From NCBI RefSeq assembly GCF_004211145.1, contig NZ_SEBS01000004.1, forward strand, positions 1 through 64,000: a DNA stretch of 64,000 nt, given 5' to 3'. The notes under the pieces are model-generated. The model was not told the DNA's origin and did no database searches. It worked only from the letters and a program-made list of their open reading frames with translations. The translations under genes were made by a program, and so were the position numbers. Positions 7,159-14,603 of the stretch are shown one piece after another. The stretch comes from Flavobacterium sp. GTDB taxonomy: Bacteria > Bacteroidota > Bacteroidia > Flavobacteriales > Flavobacteriaceae. Position 1 is the first letter of the stretch, and each line of letters opens with the position of its first letter.

Positions 7159-9140
7159 AAGTATATTGGTATTACAACGGAAATTTTTGTCCCATTTTTG
7201 TTTGATTTAATATCGATTTTCGCGCTAATTTCTTTTCCTCGAAAAAGAATGTTTTTTATGCCCATTCCTCTTTTAACTTTATTTAATTTAAACCCTTTAC
7301 CGTTGTCATTGATATCAACGGTTAATGCGTTGTCAGAAAATTTAAACGAGAGCGAGATTGTATTTGCTCCGGAATATTTCATTGCATTTTGGATAACTTC
7401 TTGGATAATTCTGTAAATATGTATTTTTACTTTTGTGTCAAGTTCATCCCAATTAAATAATTCGTCAAACTCTACCAAGAAAAACATTGTTGAAATTGAC
7501 CGATGCTTTTCAATTAGATCATTTATCAACATTTGAAATTTATTCTTTTGAACAATTTTTTCAAGACTTAAATTTTGAGATATATCTCGTATTTCTTTTT
7601 CGATATCCTGTATTTCAGCTATGTAAGGCAAACACTTTTCGATGGTTTCAATATCAGTTTTTCGACTTAGTACGAACAAATTAAGCCTTGTACTTGCTAA
7701 ACGGTTCATTACACTGTCATGTAAATCCCTTGCAATCCGATTTTTTTCGTCCTGCCGTATTTCTTCAAAACGTCTTTGCTGATCGAGCATTAATCGATAA
7801 ATTTCCTCATTTGCGTATTGCTGATCATTTTGAAGTTGAATTTGTTTTTGTTTCGTTCTTTGATGCCTTATAAAGAATATGAAGCCTGAAACAACTAAAA
7901 TGAAAATACTCAACCCTAACATTGTCCGTTTCTGCCTGATAGCTTTTTCTTTTTCTTCGATAACTTCGTTTGTCTCGTATTCAACCCTACTCAGATTATT
8001 TTTAAGCTTTCGATCGTCCACGGTAACCATGTCATACAATTTTGCTAAATCCGACAGATACTTTTCTTTGTTAGTATTAAATTGAATCAGATTCTTTAGC
8101 GCAGCTATCTTTTCATGTGGACGATTACCTTTCTTCGCATAAAATAAGGCTTGCTGCGCTTGGCTGTATCCTTTTGACATTTGATTCGATCTCCTGTAAT
8201 ATTGCGAAAGATGTATTCTTGTGTTAACTTGATCTATTTGCATCGAATCTTTAATTTTTAGAGATTTTATAAAAAGTTCTTCGACCCTGCCATCGCCTAT
8301 TTTCGTCTCTTCATATATTTCAGCGATGTTTTCCAAAAGAACAGAATATAGTATTATGTCTTCTTGTTTTAAGTTTTTGTATTTTAATGACTTTTGGAAA
8401 AAAGCCAACGCTTCGACGTATGCATTCTCATTTAATAACATTCTGCCGAGATTGTTGTATGCAAGACTACAACTTAGCTGTCCCAAATTATTATTTTCGG
8501 CAATGTCTACGGCCTTCTTCATATACTTGACCGCCTCATCGTTCTCATTAAGCTGATCAGAAATATAACCTAACAAACAAATAGCTTCAAATTCATTTTT
8601 GTAGTCGTTAGATTTGTAGAAATATTTTAGCGCTTTTAATGTATAAACTTCTGACCTCCCCAAGTCACCAATATTGGATAAATTTCTGGCGACTTTTAAA
8701 TTGACTTCGGCTAATTCTTTATTCTTATTTAAGTTGTAAAAAGATCTCGCCGATTTCATGTAATGAGCGTGGGCAATATCTCTCTTGGTAGAAATAGTTT
8801 TATAGTAATCGCCCAAATAACTATTCCCTTTGGCTACCAAATACACCTCTTTACTTTTAATAGCGAGAGAAAGTGCTTTTTCTGTCTCGCTTTTAAAACT
8901 CTTTAAATTCCCAATGTTCCAATACCTATTCGATACTTTGTAATAAAGCACTATCTTCATTGAGTCGTCCGCTACCTTGCTAATTAGGTTTGATGCCAAT
9001 TCAGAATATTTCATTCGAGATACATTATCCAATGAATCCATATTCGCCAAAGAGAGCAAATTATTGATTTCATCTTGAGATTTTTTCTTCGAACAGCTAA
9101 TCGAACAGATCACGAAAATGTATAAGATGTATTTCATCAT
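7155..9140 (-). CDS. TPR-containing sensor histidine kinase, lipoprotein-type (pair 2)
   Basis: I chose the start at the MM pair (9140 or 9137). The frame stays open to 9185, but that extension would read through a terminator hairpin, and MMKYILYIFVICSISC gives a proper lipobox. The product has about 661 residues: lipoprotein signal, TPR region, a membrane segment (MLGLSIFILVVSGFIFFI), then HisKA_3 with the phospho-accepting His in RDLHDSVMNRL and a HATPase with QNAMKYS, INDNGKGF and GMGIKNI. It is a paralogue of the kinase at 4385-6469 and overlaps its own regulator by four bases. The whole gene is A+T-rich. It lies directly behind the repeat-peptide gene, which makes an exported peptide a plausible ligand, but this is inference. 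Confidence 0.9.
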   Translation of the reverse strand: MMKYILYIFVICSISCSKKKSQDEINNLLSLANMDSLDNVSRMKYSELASNLISKVADDSMKIVLYYKVSNRYWNIGNLKSFKSETEKALSLAIKSKEVYLVAKGNSYLGDYYKTISTKRDIAHAHYMKSARSFYNLNKNKELAEVNLKVARNLSNIGDLGRSEVYTLKALKYFYKSNDYKNEFEAICLLGYISDQLNENDEAVKYMKKAVDIAENNNLGQLSCSLAYNNLGRMLLNENAYVEALAFFQKSLKYKNLKQEDIILYSVLLENIAEIYEETKIGDGRVEELFIKSLKIKDSMQIDQVNTRIHLSQYYRRSNQMSKGYSQAQQALFYAKKGNRPHEKIAALKNLIQFNTNKEKYLSDLAKLYDMVTVDDRKLKNNLSRVEYETNEVIEEKEKAIRQKRTMLGLSIFILVVSGFIFFIRHQRTKQKQIQLQNDQQYANEEIYRLMLDQQRRFEEIRQDEKNRIARDLHDSVMNRLASTRLNLFVLSRKTDIETIEKCLPYIAEIQDIEKEIRDISQNLSLEKIVQKNKFQMLINDLIEKHRSISTMFFLVEFDELFNWDELDTKVKIHIYRIIQEVIQNAMKYSGANTISLSFKFSDNALTVDINDNGKGFKLNKVKRGMGIKNILFRGKEISAKIDIKSNKNGTKISVVIPIYL

Positions 9141-9149
9141 TTCATTAAA

Positions 9150-9182
9150 ACAAAAAAAAGGACTATCGATATGATAGTCCTT
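9150..9182 (-). terminator. Terminator or attenuator between the repeat-peptide gene and kinase 2
   Basis: AAGGACTATC (9159-9168) and GATAGTCCTT (9173-9182) form a 10-bp stem with a 4-base loop. On the minus strand it is followed by TTTTTTGTTTT. The kinase start lies only about 10-15 bases beyond the T-run, leaving no room for a separate promoter. Confidence 0.85.
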
Positions 9183-9234
9183 CATTATTTTTTAATAGTC
9201 GTACTAAATGTTTTCTCTCGAAAACATTAGAAAT

Positions 9235-9507
9235 TTAATCTAATTTTTTACCGTTGTCTATCGACTGTCCGTGACCTCCAGTTTCGAAATCCAGCTTTTT
9301 GCCATTATCAATAGATTGACCATTTCCTCCCGTTTCGAAATCAAGTTTTTTTCCGTTATCAATCGACTGGCCGTTGCCGCCTGTTTCAAAATCCAATTTT
9401 TTACCATTGTCAATTGACTGCCCGCGACCACCTGTTTCCGGCGTCGTAAAAGAAGTCAACACCATTACCAATGAGAATAATCCGAATGTTAGAATAGCTT
9501 TTTTCAT
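9235..9507 (-). CDS. Small exported protein with four 17-residue tandem repeats
   Basis: I prefer the start at MKKAIL (9507) because it gives a clean signal-type N-terminus; a start four codons earlier is open. The 90-residue product has a hydrophobic leader (ILTFGLFSLVMVLTSF) followed by four copies of ETGGxGQSIDNGKKLDF, with x being R, N, N, H. The last copy stops after KKLD. The mature part is therefore almost nothing but repeat. The copies differ mainly at synonymous codon positions. The gene has a full promoter (TTG-N17-TATGTTTG), ends at a hairpin, and is followed by two TPR kinase/regulator pairs on the same strand. I do not recognise a family. A pheromone-like precursor or a repetitive surface or ion-binding protein are both possible. 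Confidence 0.8.
   Translation of the reverse strand: MKKAILTFGLFSLVMVLTSFTTPETGGRGQSIDNGKKLDFETGGNGQSIDNGKKLDFETGGNGQSIDNGKKLDFETGGHGQSIDNGKKLD
9238..9438 (-). repeat. Four tandem 51-base coding repeats
   Basis: Units are at 9388-9438, 9337-9387, 9286-9336 and 9238-9285 (the last lacks its final codon). At the protein level only the fifth residue varies. At the DNA level most glycine codons, several Asp and Asn codons, and the Leu codon differ at wobble positions. Confidence 0.95.
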
Positions 9508-9576
9508 AATTTGAGACATTTATGTTTGTGGTATCTTGTTTTGTTTCTAGGCGAATCGTTTCATTGATTCACGTGA

Positions 9577-9604
9577 CAAACATACACACGATGTCTCGGG
9601 ACAA
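9577..9604 (-). promoter_or_regulatory. Promoter of the repeat-peptide gene
   Basis: On the minus strand TTG (9604-9602) is followed after 17 bases by TATGTTTG (9584-9577). This is a full match to the Bacteroidota consensus TTG-N17-23-TAnnTTTG. It lies about 70 bases upstream of the preferred start codon. Confidence 0.75.
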
Positions 9605-9683
9605 CTAGCAAATACGGGGCTGTTTGGTAGATGATGCCCGTTTGTGAGTGGATGAATAGGAAATGAGGTGTGGATGGTTTCGG

Positions 9684-10586
9684 TTAAATCTCCAAATAAT
9701 TCCCATTCGTGATGCTATTGATGATTGCATCGACATTTTCCTTGTATGATTTCGAGAACGGAAGTTTGATACTCGTGTTCTTTATGTAGCAAACCGAATT
9801 ACCATTATGAATCCTGGACACGTAATCAATGTTTACGATGTAACTGTTATGGATTCGGACAAATGGCGATGTGAGCACGCTTTCAAAGTGTTTAAGCGTC
9901 TTAAAAGCCGTTATCATTTCACCATTATATAAATGGATGTCAGTAGAATTATTGTCGGCCTGGAGATAGCAAATGTCTTTCGCCTCTATGAACCGGTAAT
10001 CTCCATAAGACTTCACGCAAATGATGAGAGGTTTTACCTCACGGATAGGAGCAATTTGGAACTCGGGTTGTGACGGTTCCTCGACAACTTCTTCAACTAG
10101 CGTTTGTGGTTCGTCAAACGATTCATCTATAACAGGCAAAACCTCGGCAACCATCGGCGCGAGTTCGTCGACGATTGGCGCCGAAATTTCGATTGAAACC
10201 GGAAGATATTCAAGTTGTTTCTCGAATTTCAAAACGGTCTTGCGTAAGTCAAACGATCTGAATGGTGTGATCAAATAATCGAGTACGTCATATTTGAGCG
10301 CTTCGTATGCAAGATCAGCATTTTTCGAAGTGACGATAATTTTCGGTACTGTTTTAAGATACCGATACAATTCATTTATCAGACTCAGTCCGAGCTTACT
10401 CTCCAAATTCTGAGGCTGAATTTCAAGAAATACAATGCTTGGTGACTTTTCGAGTATCAAATCCAAACCTTCACCGTAATCCATAGCGCTTCCCGCAAAA
10501 GATAATTGCTGAAACAAAGCGGCAACGGCTTTTGTCTCAGCGATATCGTCGCGATTATCACTAATGATTACGTAAGAATGCTTCAT
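9684..10586 (-). CDS. LytTR-family regulator with a degenerate receiver domain
   Basis: The 300-residue protein has a receiver-like domain (1-125), a Pro/Glu-rich linker (130-185) and a C-terminal LytTR DNA-binding domain (about 190-295, with CYLQADNNSTDIHL and FVRIHNSYIVNI). The receiver keeps acidic residues near D10 and the Thr/Ser in VTS. However, the phospho-acceptor position in VFLEIQP is Glu55, and the Lys expected before PF is Thr107 (YLITPF). It therefore cannot be phosphorylated in the usual way and may act constitutively or by protein contact. No LytS-type kinase adjoins it. It is the first of six same-strand genes leading into the peptide and two-component run, but has its own promoter. 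Confidence 0.88.
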   Translation of the reverse strand: MKHSYVIISDNRDDIAETKAVAALFQQLSFAGSAMDYGEGLDLILEKSPSIVFLEIQPQNLESKLGLSLINELYRYLKTVPKIIVTSKNADLAYEALKYDVLDYLITPFRSFDLRKTVLKFEKQLEYLPVSIEISAPIVDELAPMVAEVLPVIDESFDEPQTLVEEVVEEPSQPEFQIAPIREVKPLIICVKSYGDYRFIEAKDICYLQADNNSTDIHLYNGEMITAFKTLKHFESVLTSPFVRIHNSYIVNIDYVSRIHNGNSVCYIKNTSIKLPFSKSYKENVDAIINSITNGNYLEI

Positions 10587-10640
10587 TTGGTTAGGTTGAC
10601 CAGTAAAGCAGCAATAGGTCGATAAATTTGGGGCTTATCT

Positions 10641-10671
10641 CAAAGTAAAATTAATTGTATTTCGACGCCAA
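10641..10671 (-). promoter_or_regulatory. Promoter of the LytTR regulator
   Basis: On the minus strand TTG (10671-10669) is followed after 20 bases by TTACTTTG (10648-10641), one mismatch from TAnnTTTG. It lies about 55 bases before the start codon. Confidence 0.5.
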
Positions 10672-10780
10672 TTTGAACGGCGATTTGTTTTGGAGTCGAA
10701 TATTTGGCATAATCTTATGAAATGCATGAAATGCCGTCCAACTGCAACTTACCACGAAATTATTTACTCAAATTTTACTT

Positions 10781-10812
10781 TATTACACTAATTTTTATAT
10801 TTTTGTGTAATA
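10781..10812 (+). promoter_or_regulatory. Palindrome overlapping the promoter of the transposase-derived/P63C module
   Basis: TATTACAC (10781-10788) and GTGTAATA (10805-10812) are exact inverted copies 16 bases apart. A TATTTTTG -7 element (10798-10805) lies between and partly in the right half. This layout is typical of an operator that blocks RNA polymerase. Confidence 0.6.
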
Positions 10813-10836
10813 TTATAAATTTAAGTTGAGCAGCCC

Positions 10837-11286
10837 ATGATTACAGGCATTTCCGACCATTTTTCGACTATTGAAGAGTTGAAGAATTTCTTTCAGGATG
10901 AAGTTACGTGCATCACGCATTTGGAAGCGATCCGATGGAACTCGGACATCGTTAGTCCATTCGACAACGCATCAAAAATTTATTCCTGCAAAGGCGGACG
11001 CTATCGTTGCAGAAATACCGGAAAATATTTCAACGTCAAAACCAACACGGTTTTTCACAATACGAAAGTGGATTTGCAAAAATGGTTTGTGGCAATTTGG
11101 ATCATGACGAACAATGACCGCGTGACATCTATAGAACTTTCAAAACAATTGGATGTTACGCATAAGACGGCTTGGCTCATGCAAAAACGCGTAGCCAAAT
11201 ACATTTCTCAAAAAGCCGTACCAAAAACGGCTGTCGCTCAGCCAAAACAAATGCAGTTAACCGATTGGCTCGCACAACTCAAATAG
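10837..11286 (+). CDS. IS1595-type transposase N-terminal (zinc-ribbon/HTH) protein without catalytic domain
   Basis: The 149 residues match the N-terminal part of IS1595-family transposases: a ribbon region (YRCRNTGKYFNVKTNTVFHNTKVDLQ), the WFVAIWIM helix and the helix-turn-helix SIELSKQLDVTHKTAWLMQKR (about residues 100-125). There the gene ends, with no DDE nuclease. Normal members carry two CxxC pairs; here the first pair is gone (RWNSD) and the second Cys of the last pair is Thr, so zinc is probably not bound. No terminal inverted repeats are seen. It is followed one base later by the P63C-like gene. I infer a domesticated DNA-binding protein, perhaps acting on its own promoter palindrome; a transposase remnant is the alternative. 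Confidence 0.75.
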   Translation: MITGISDHFSTIEELKNFFQDEVTCITHLEAIRWNSDIVSPFDNASKIYSCKGGRYRCRNTGKYFNVKTNTVFHNTKVDLQKWFVAIWIMTNNDRVTSIELSKQLDVTHKTAWLMQKRVAKYISQKAVPKTAVAQPKQMQLTDWLAQLK

Positions 11287-11287
11287 C

Positions 11288-12205
11288 ATGCTTACAGTTT
11301 TTACGGGATCTTACAACAAGCGACTCAGCGGAAAAGTAAACGGGCTTCAACCGTTCATACTGTCCGATAAATCGATAATTGTCACCAAGAAAAGTGTCAA
11401 CAGGTTTTTCGGTCATACGGGAAAGTCGGACTGGCTGAACGAGTACATGCAAGGTTTCAGTCGATATGGATTGGGCGCGACGGGACTTTTGGACAAACTC
11501 TCGAATCCCGTTTTGTTTAAAACCGAGAAAAAAAGTGGATTCCCGACAATTGAAGAAGGCTACGAACTAAAGACACTCATCGCTACGTGCGAGTTCTTGC
11601 TTTTTGCCCGCCAGGAAGGTTTTTTGAGCGTGATCGAACTTAAAATCGCGAAGATTGCCGAGAACATTTTAAGTGATAACAATCAAAGCCCGTTCGCGCA
11701 TCAAATCGCGGAACTTACCGGTTTCAACTTGCTTAAATGGAAAGCGCAACAAAAAATCTTCGAGACATTGCAGGAGAAACAGAAAGAGAAAGCGCACATT
11801 TGGGTAAGCGCACTTTCAGATGAATTCTGGGACTTTCTATCGGAACAGCTCAACGTAGATTGGAAAAAAATCATCAATAACCCGATTCCATCAGCTAAAT
11901 TCACGCACGATTGGATCTTTAGCCGATTGCCTGAAAACACGATGGAATTCATGCGCGCCGAATCCCCGAAACGCATTTATCGCAGCAAAAAAGGGCCGCA
12001 AAACAATCAAAATCCCGGATTGTCAAGTTTCGTGAACCAACTCGTCGGATTCTACGGCGTATGCGACCAAAACCTAAGCATCCTGGACCAACTTCTCAGC
12101 AAATCGCATCCGAAACTGCGAACGGTACTTTTGCCCGAAGAAGCGCAAAAACCCGAACTTTCGCCCTTCTCACAACAATTGCGCGAAGCCGTACTAAAAA
12201 AATAA
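11288..12205 (+). CDS. P63C-domain-like protein
   Basis: This 305-residue soluble protein has no signal peptide. Its C-terminal third (about 205-280) fits the P63C domain pattern: an aromatic-basic-LP motif (WIFSRLPENTMEFMRAESP), a short basic stretch (KRIYRSKKG) and a helical end with FYGVCDQNLSILDQLL. The N-terminal part includes SVNRFFGHTGKSDW and an alpha-helical middle. P63C proteins are widespread in phages, islands and genomes, but no activity is established. The gene starts one base after the transposase-derived HTH gene and ends at a terminator, so the two form a dicistronic unit. Codon usage is like that of its neighbours, which argues against very recent arrival. Confidence 0.65.
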   Translation: MLTVFTGSYNKRLSGKVNGLQPFILSDKSIIVTKKSVNRFFGHTGKSDWLNEYMQGFSRYGLGATGLLDKLSNPVLFKTEKKSGFPTIEEGYELKTLIATCEFLLFARQEGFLSVIELKIAKIAENILSDNNQSPFAHQIAELTGFNLLKWKAQQKIFETLQEKQKEKAHIWVSALSDEFWDFLSEQLNVDWKKIINNPIPSAKFTHDWIFSRLPENTMEFMRAESPKRIYRSKKGPQNNQNPGLSSFVNQLVGFYGVCDQNLSILDQLLSKSHPKLRTVLLPEEAQKPELSPFSQQLREAVLKK

Positions 12206-12229
12206 AGCCTCCGAATTTGGAGGCTTTTT
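12204..12229. terminator. Bidirectional terminator between the P63C-like gene and glyS
   Basis: GCCTCC (12207-12212) and GGAGGC (12219-12224) form the stem, with AAA before and TTTTTATT after. It sits between two convergent stop codons. Confidence 0.85.
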
Positions 12230-12230
12230 A

Positions 12231-13775
12231 TTATTTGGTCTTCATCAACCAGTTTCGGACTGAAACTTCCTTCTCGATGATCTCGCGCAAATCGGCAATC
12301 GCCACGCGGTCTTGTTTCATCGAATCGCGGTGACGAATCGTAACCGTATTGTCTTCGAGCGTCTGGTGGTCGACCGTAATACAAAACGGTGTTCCAAGCG
12401 CATCCTGCCTTCTATAACGACGTCCCACGGCATCTTTCTCGTCGTACGCCATGTTGAAATCCCATTTAAGGTCGTCCACGATTTTCTGCGCCAATTCTGG
12501 GAGCCCGTCTCTTTTAATCAACGGTAAAACCGCAGCCTTGGTCGGCGCCAAAACCGATGGCAATGACAAAACCGTCCGAACCGATCCATCTTCAAGCGTC
12601 TCTTCTTTCAACGACTTCGAGAACACAGCCAAAAACATCCGATCCAATCCGACAGAGGTTTCCACGACATAAGGCGTGTAATTCTGGTTCAACTCGGCAT
12701 CGAAATATTGCAGTTTACGCCCTGAAAATTGCTCGTGCGCCTTCAAATCGAAATCGGTTCTCGAATGGATTCCCTCCAATTCCTTGAATCCGAATGGAAA
12801 ATTGAACTCGATGTCGGCCGCCGCGTTCGCATAATGCGCGAGCTTTTCATGGTCGTGGAAACGGTAATTCTCTTTGCCAAGTCCGAGCGACAAATGCCAC
12901 TTCAAACGCGTTTCCTTCCAATATTCGTAATATTTCATCTCTTCGCCCGGACGAACGAAGAATTGCATTTCCATCTGTTCGAATTCGCGCATCCTGAAGA
13001 TAAACTGGCGTGCGACGATCTCATTTCGGAACGCCTTCCCGGTCTGTGCGATTCCGAAAGGTATCTTCATACGACCCGATTTCTGCACGTTCAAAAAGTT
13101 CACGAAAATTCCCTGGGCCGTTTCGGGACGCAGGTACAAATCCATCGCGCTATCAGCTGAAGCGCCGAGTTTCGTGCCGAACATGAGGTTGAACTGACGC
13201 ACTTCGGTCCAATTTCTTGAACCCGTATCCGGATCGGCGATTTCCAATTCCTCGATCAACGCTTTTACGTCGTCCAAATCTCCATTTCCGAGCGAACGGC
13301 CCATTCGTTCAAGAATTTGACGCTCCCGGGCCTTGTATTCCATCACACGCGCGTTGGTCGTCACGAATTCCTCCTCGTTAAACGCTTCACCGAAACGCGT
13401 ACGTGCCTTTTCTATTTCCTTTTGCGCCTTCTGGTTGAGTTTCTCGGCGAAATCCTCAATGAGAACATCGGCGCGGTATCTTTTCTTCGAATCTTTATTG
13501 TCGATGAGCGGATCGTTGAACGCATCGACGTGGCCCGAAGCTTTCCAAGTCGTCGGATGCATCAGGATCGCGGCGTCGATACCGACGATATTCTCGTGCA
13601 TCTGAACCATCGCCTTCCACCAATATTCGCGGATATTTTTCTTCAATTCGGCTCCATTCTGACCGTAATCGTAAACGGCGCTGAGCCCGTCGTAAACTTC
13701 ACTCGACGGAAAAATAAAACCGTATTCCTTGGCGTGAGAAATCACATTCTTAAATATATCTTCCTGCTTTGACAT
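12231..13775 (-). CDS. glyS: Glycyl-tRNA synthetase (single-chain, homodimeric type)
   Basis: This class II synthetase charges tRNA-Gly in the cytoplasm. The preferred start MSKQEDIFKNVISHAKEYGF gives 514 residues, the normal size of the dimeric bacterial/eukaryotic-type enzyme; ten extra upstream codons are open but not conserved-looking. Motifs seen are the RYRADVLIEDF stretch, the class II motif 2 region (FRNEIVARQFIFRMREFEQMEMQFF, shown in part) and motif 3 (ETSVGLDRMFLAV) near residue 400. A C-terminal anticodon-binding domain begins at LAPTKAAVLPL. It is a single gene, divergent from comF and convergent with the P63C-like gene. Confidence 0.96.
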   Translation of the reverse strand: MSKQEDIFKNVISHAKEYGFIFPSSEVYDGLSAVYDYGQNGAELKKNIREYWWKAMVQMHENIVGIDAAILMHPTTWKASGHVDAFNDPLIDNKDSKKRYRADVLIEDFAEKLNQKAQKEIEKARTRFGEAFNEEEFVTTNARVMEYKARERQILERMGRSLGNGDLDDVKALIEELEIADPDTGSRNWTEVRQFNLMFGTKLGASADSAMDLYLRPETAQGIFVNFLNVQKSGRMKIPFGIAQTGKAFRNEIVARQFIFRMREFEQMEMQFFVRPGEEMKYYEYWKETRLKWHLSLGLGKENYRFHDHEKLAHYANAAADIEFNFPFGFKELEGIHSRTDFDLKAHEQFSGRKLQYFDAELNQNYTPYVVETSVGLDRMFLAVFSKSLKEETLEDGSVRTVLSLPSVLAPTKAAVLPLIKRDGLPELAQKIVDDLKWDFNMAYDEKDAVGRRYRRQDALGTPFCITVDHQTLEDNTVTIRHRDSMKQDRVAIADLREIIEKEVSVRNWLMKTK

Positions 13776-13898
13776 GATGCGTTTTGTTGATTTTTGAGAA
13801 TTCAACCGCGAAAGTAAAAATTATTGGCCGAGGCTGAAAATTTAAATCGGTTTTACGTTCATATTTCCTAACTTTAATGTTTTAAACGCCATTCAATT

Positions 13899-14579
13899 AT
13901 GTTCAAAGCCTTACTCAACCTGTTTTTCCCGGCGGTCTGTGCCGGATGTGACGAACTTCTACTCCAAAGCGAATCGGTTATTTGTACGAATTGCCGTCAC
14001 GAAATTCCACTCACCAAACATCATTTACTGGCCGACAACGAGGCCGCGACAAAATTCTACGGACGAATTCCCGCCGAAGCCATCGTCACGTTCATGTATT
14101 TCCAAAAGAAAGGCATTGTGCAGGAGTTGATCCACAAGCTAAAATATAAAGGTTGCGAGGAAGTCGGAACCGTTATCGGACATTGGTTTTCGGGCGATTT
14201 AAAGAAGACTCGGGCCGTTTTCGCCCACGAGATCATTCCCGTTCCGTTGCATCCGAGGAAACTCAAAAAACGCGGCTATAATCAAGTCACGACGTTCGGA
14301 AAAGCACTGTCGGAATCACTTGAGATCCCTGTGAATGATTCGCTCCTCGTCCGAAATTTCTATTCGAAAACCCAAACCAAAAAAAACCTGTGGAATCGGT
14401 CGGAATTGAAGAAATCGCTGTTCCAGGCCAAGTTCTCTGAAGCCGACCACGACAAACATTTCCTGCTCATCGACGACGTGCTCACGACAGGTTCGACGCT
14501 AGAAGCCTGCAGCCGCGCGTTGCTTGAAATTCCGGGCGCGAAAGTAAGTATCGCATGCATGGCTTTTTCACATTCATAA
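13899..14579 (+). CDS. comF: ComF-family protein (phosphoribosyltransferase fold)
   Basis: The 226 residues comprise an N-terminal zinc-finger-like segment (CAGC at about residue 14 and CTNC at about 34) and a type I phosphoribosyltransferase domain. The PRPP-binding loop LLIDDVLTTGST lies near residue 190. ComF proteins are needed for transformation in several bacteria, where they act in the cytoplasm on incoming single-stranded DNA. In many non-competent species the role is unclear. The middle contains VPLHPRKLKKRGYNQ, a hallmark of the family. It is divergent from glyS, and the Ig-like lipoprotein gene starts 24 bases downstream, so the two may share a transcript. Confidence 0.92.
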   Translation: MFKALLNLFFPAVCAGCDELLLQSESVICTNCRHEIPLTKHHLLADNEAATKFYGRIPAEAIVTFMYFQKKGIVQELIHKLKYKGCEEVGTVIGHWFSGDLKKTRAVFAHEIIPVPLHPRKLKKRGYNQVTTFGKALSESLEIPVNDSLLVRNFYSKTQTKKNLWNRSELKKSLFQAKFSEADHDKHFLLIDDVLTTGSTLEACSRALLEIPGAKVSIACMAFSHS

Positions 14580-14603
14580 ATCAATCAAAAACATTTCGCT
14601 GCG

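Noticed and set aside
9141..9185. Longer N-terminus of kinase 2 starting at 9185
   Set aside because: It would translate the terminator hairpin and bury the lipoprotein signal; the MM start fits better.
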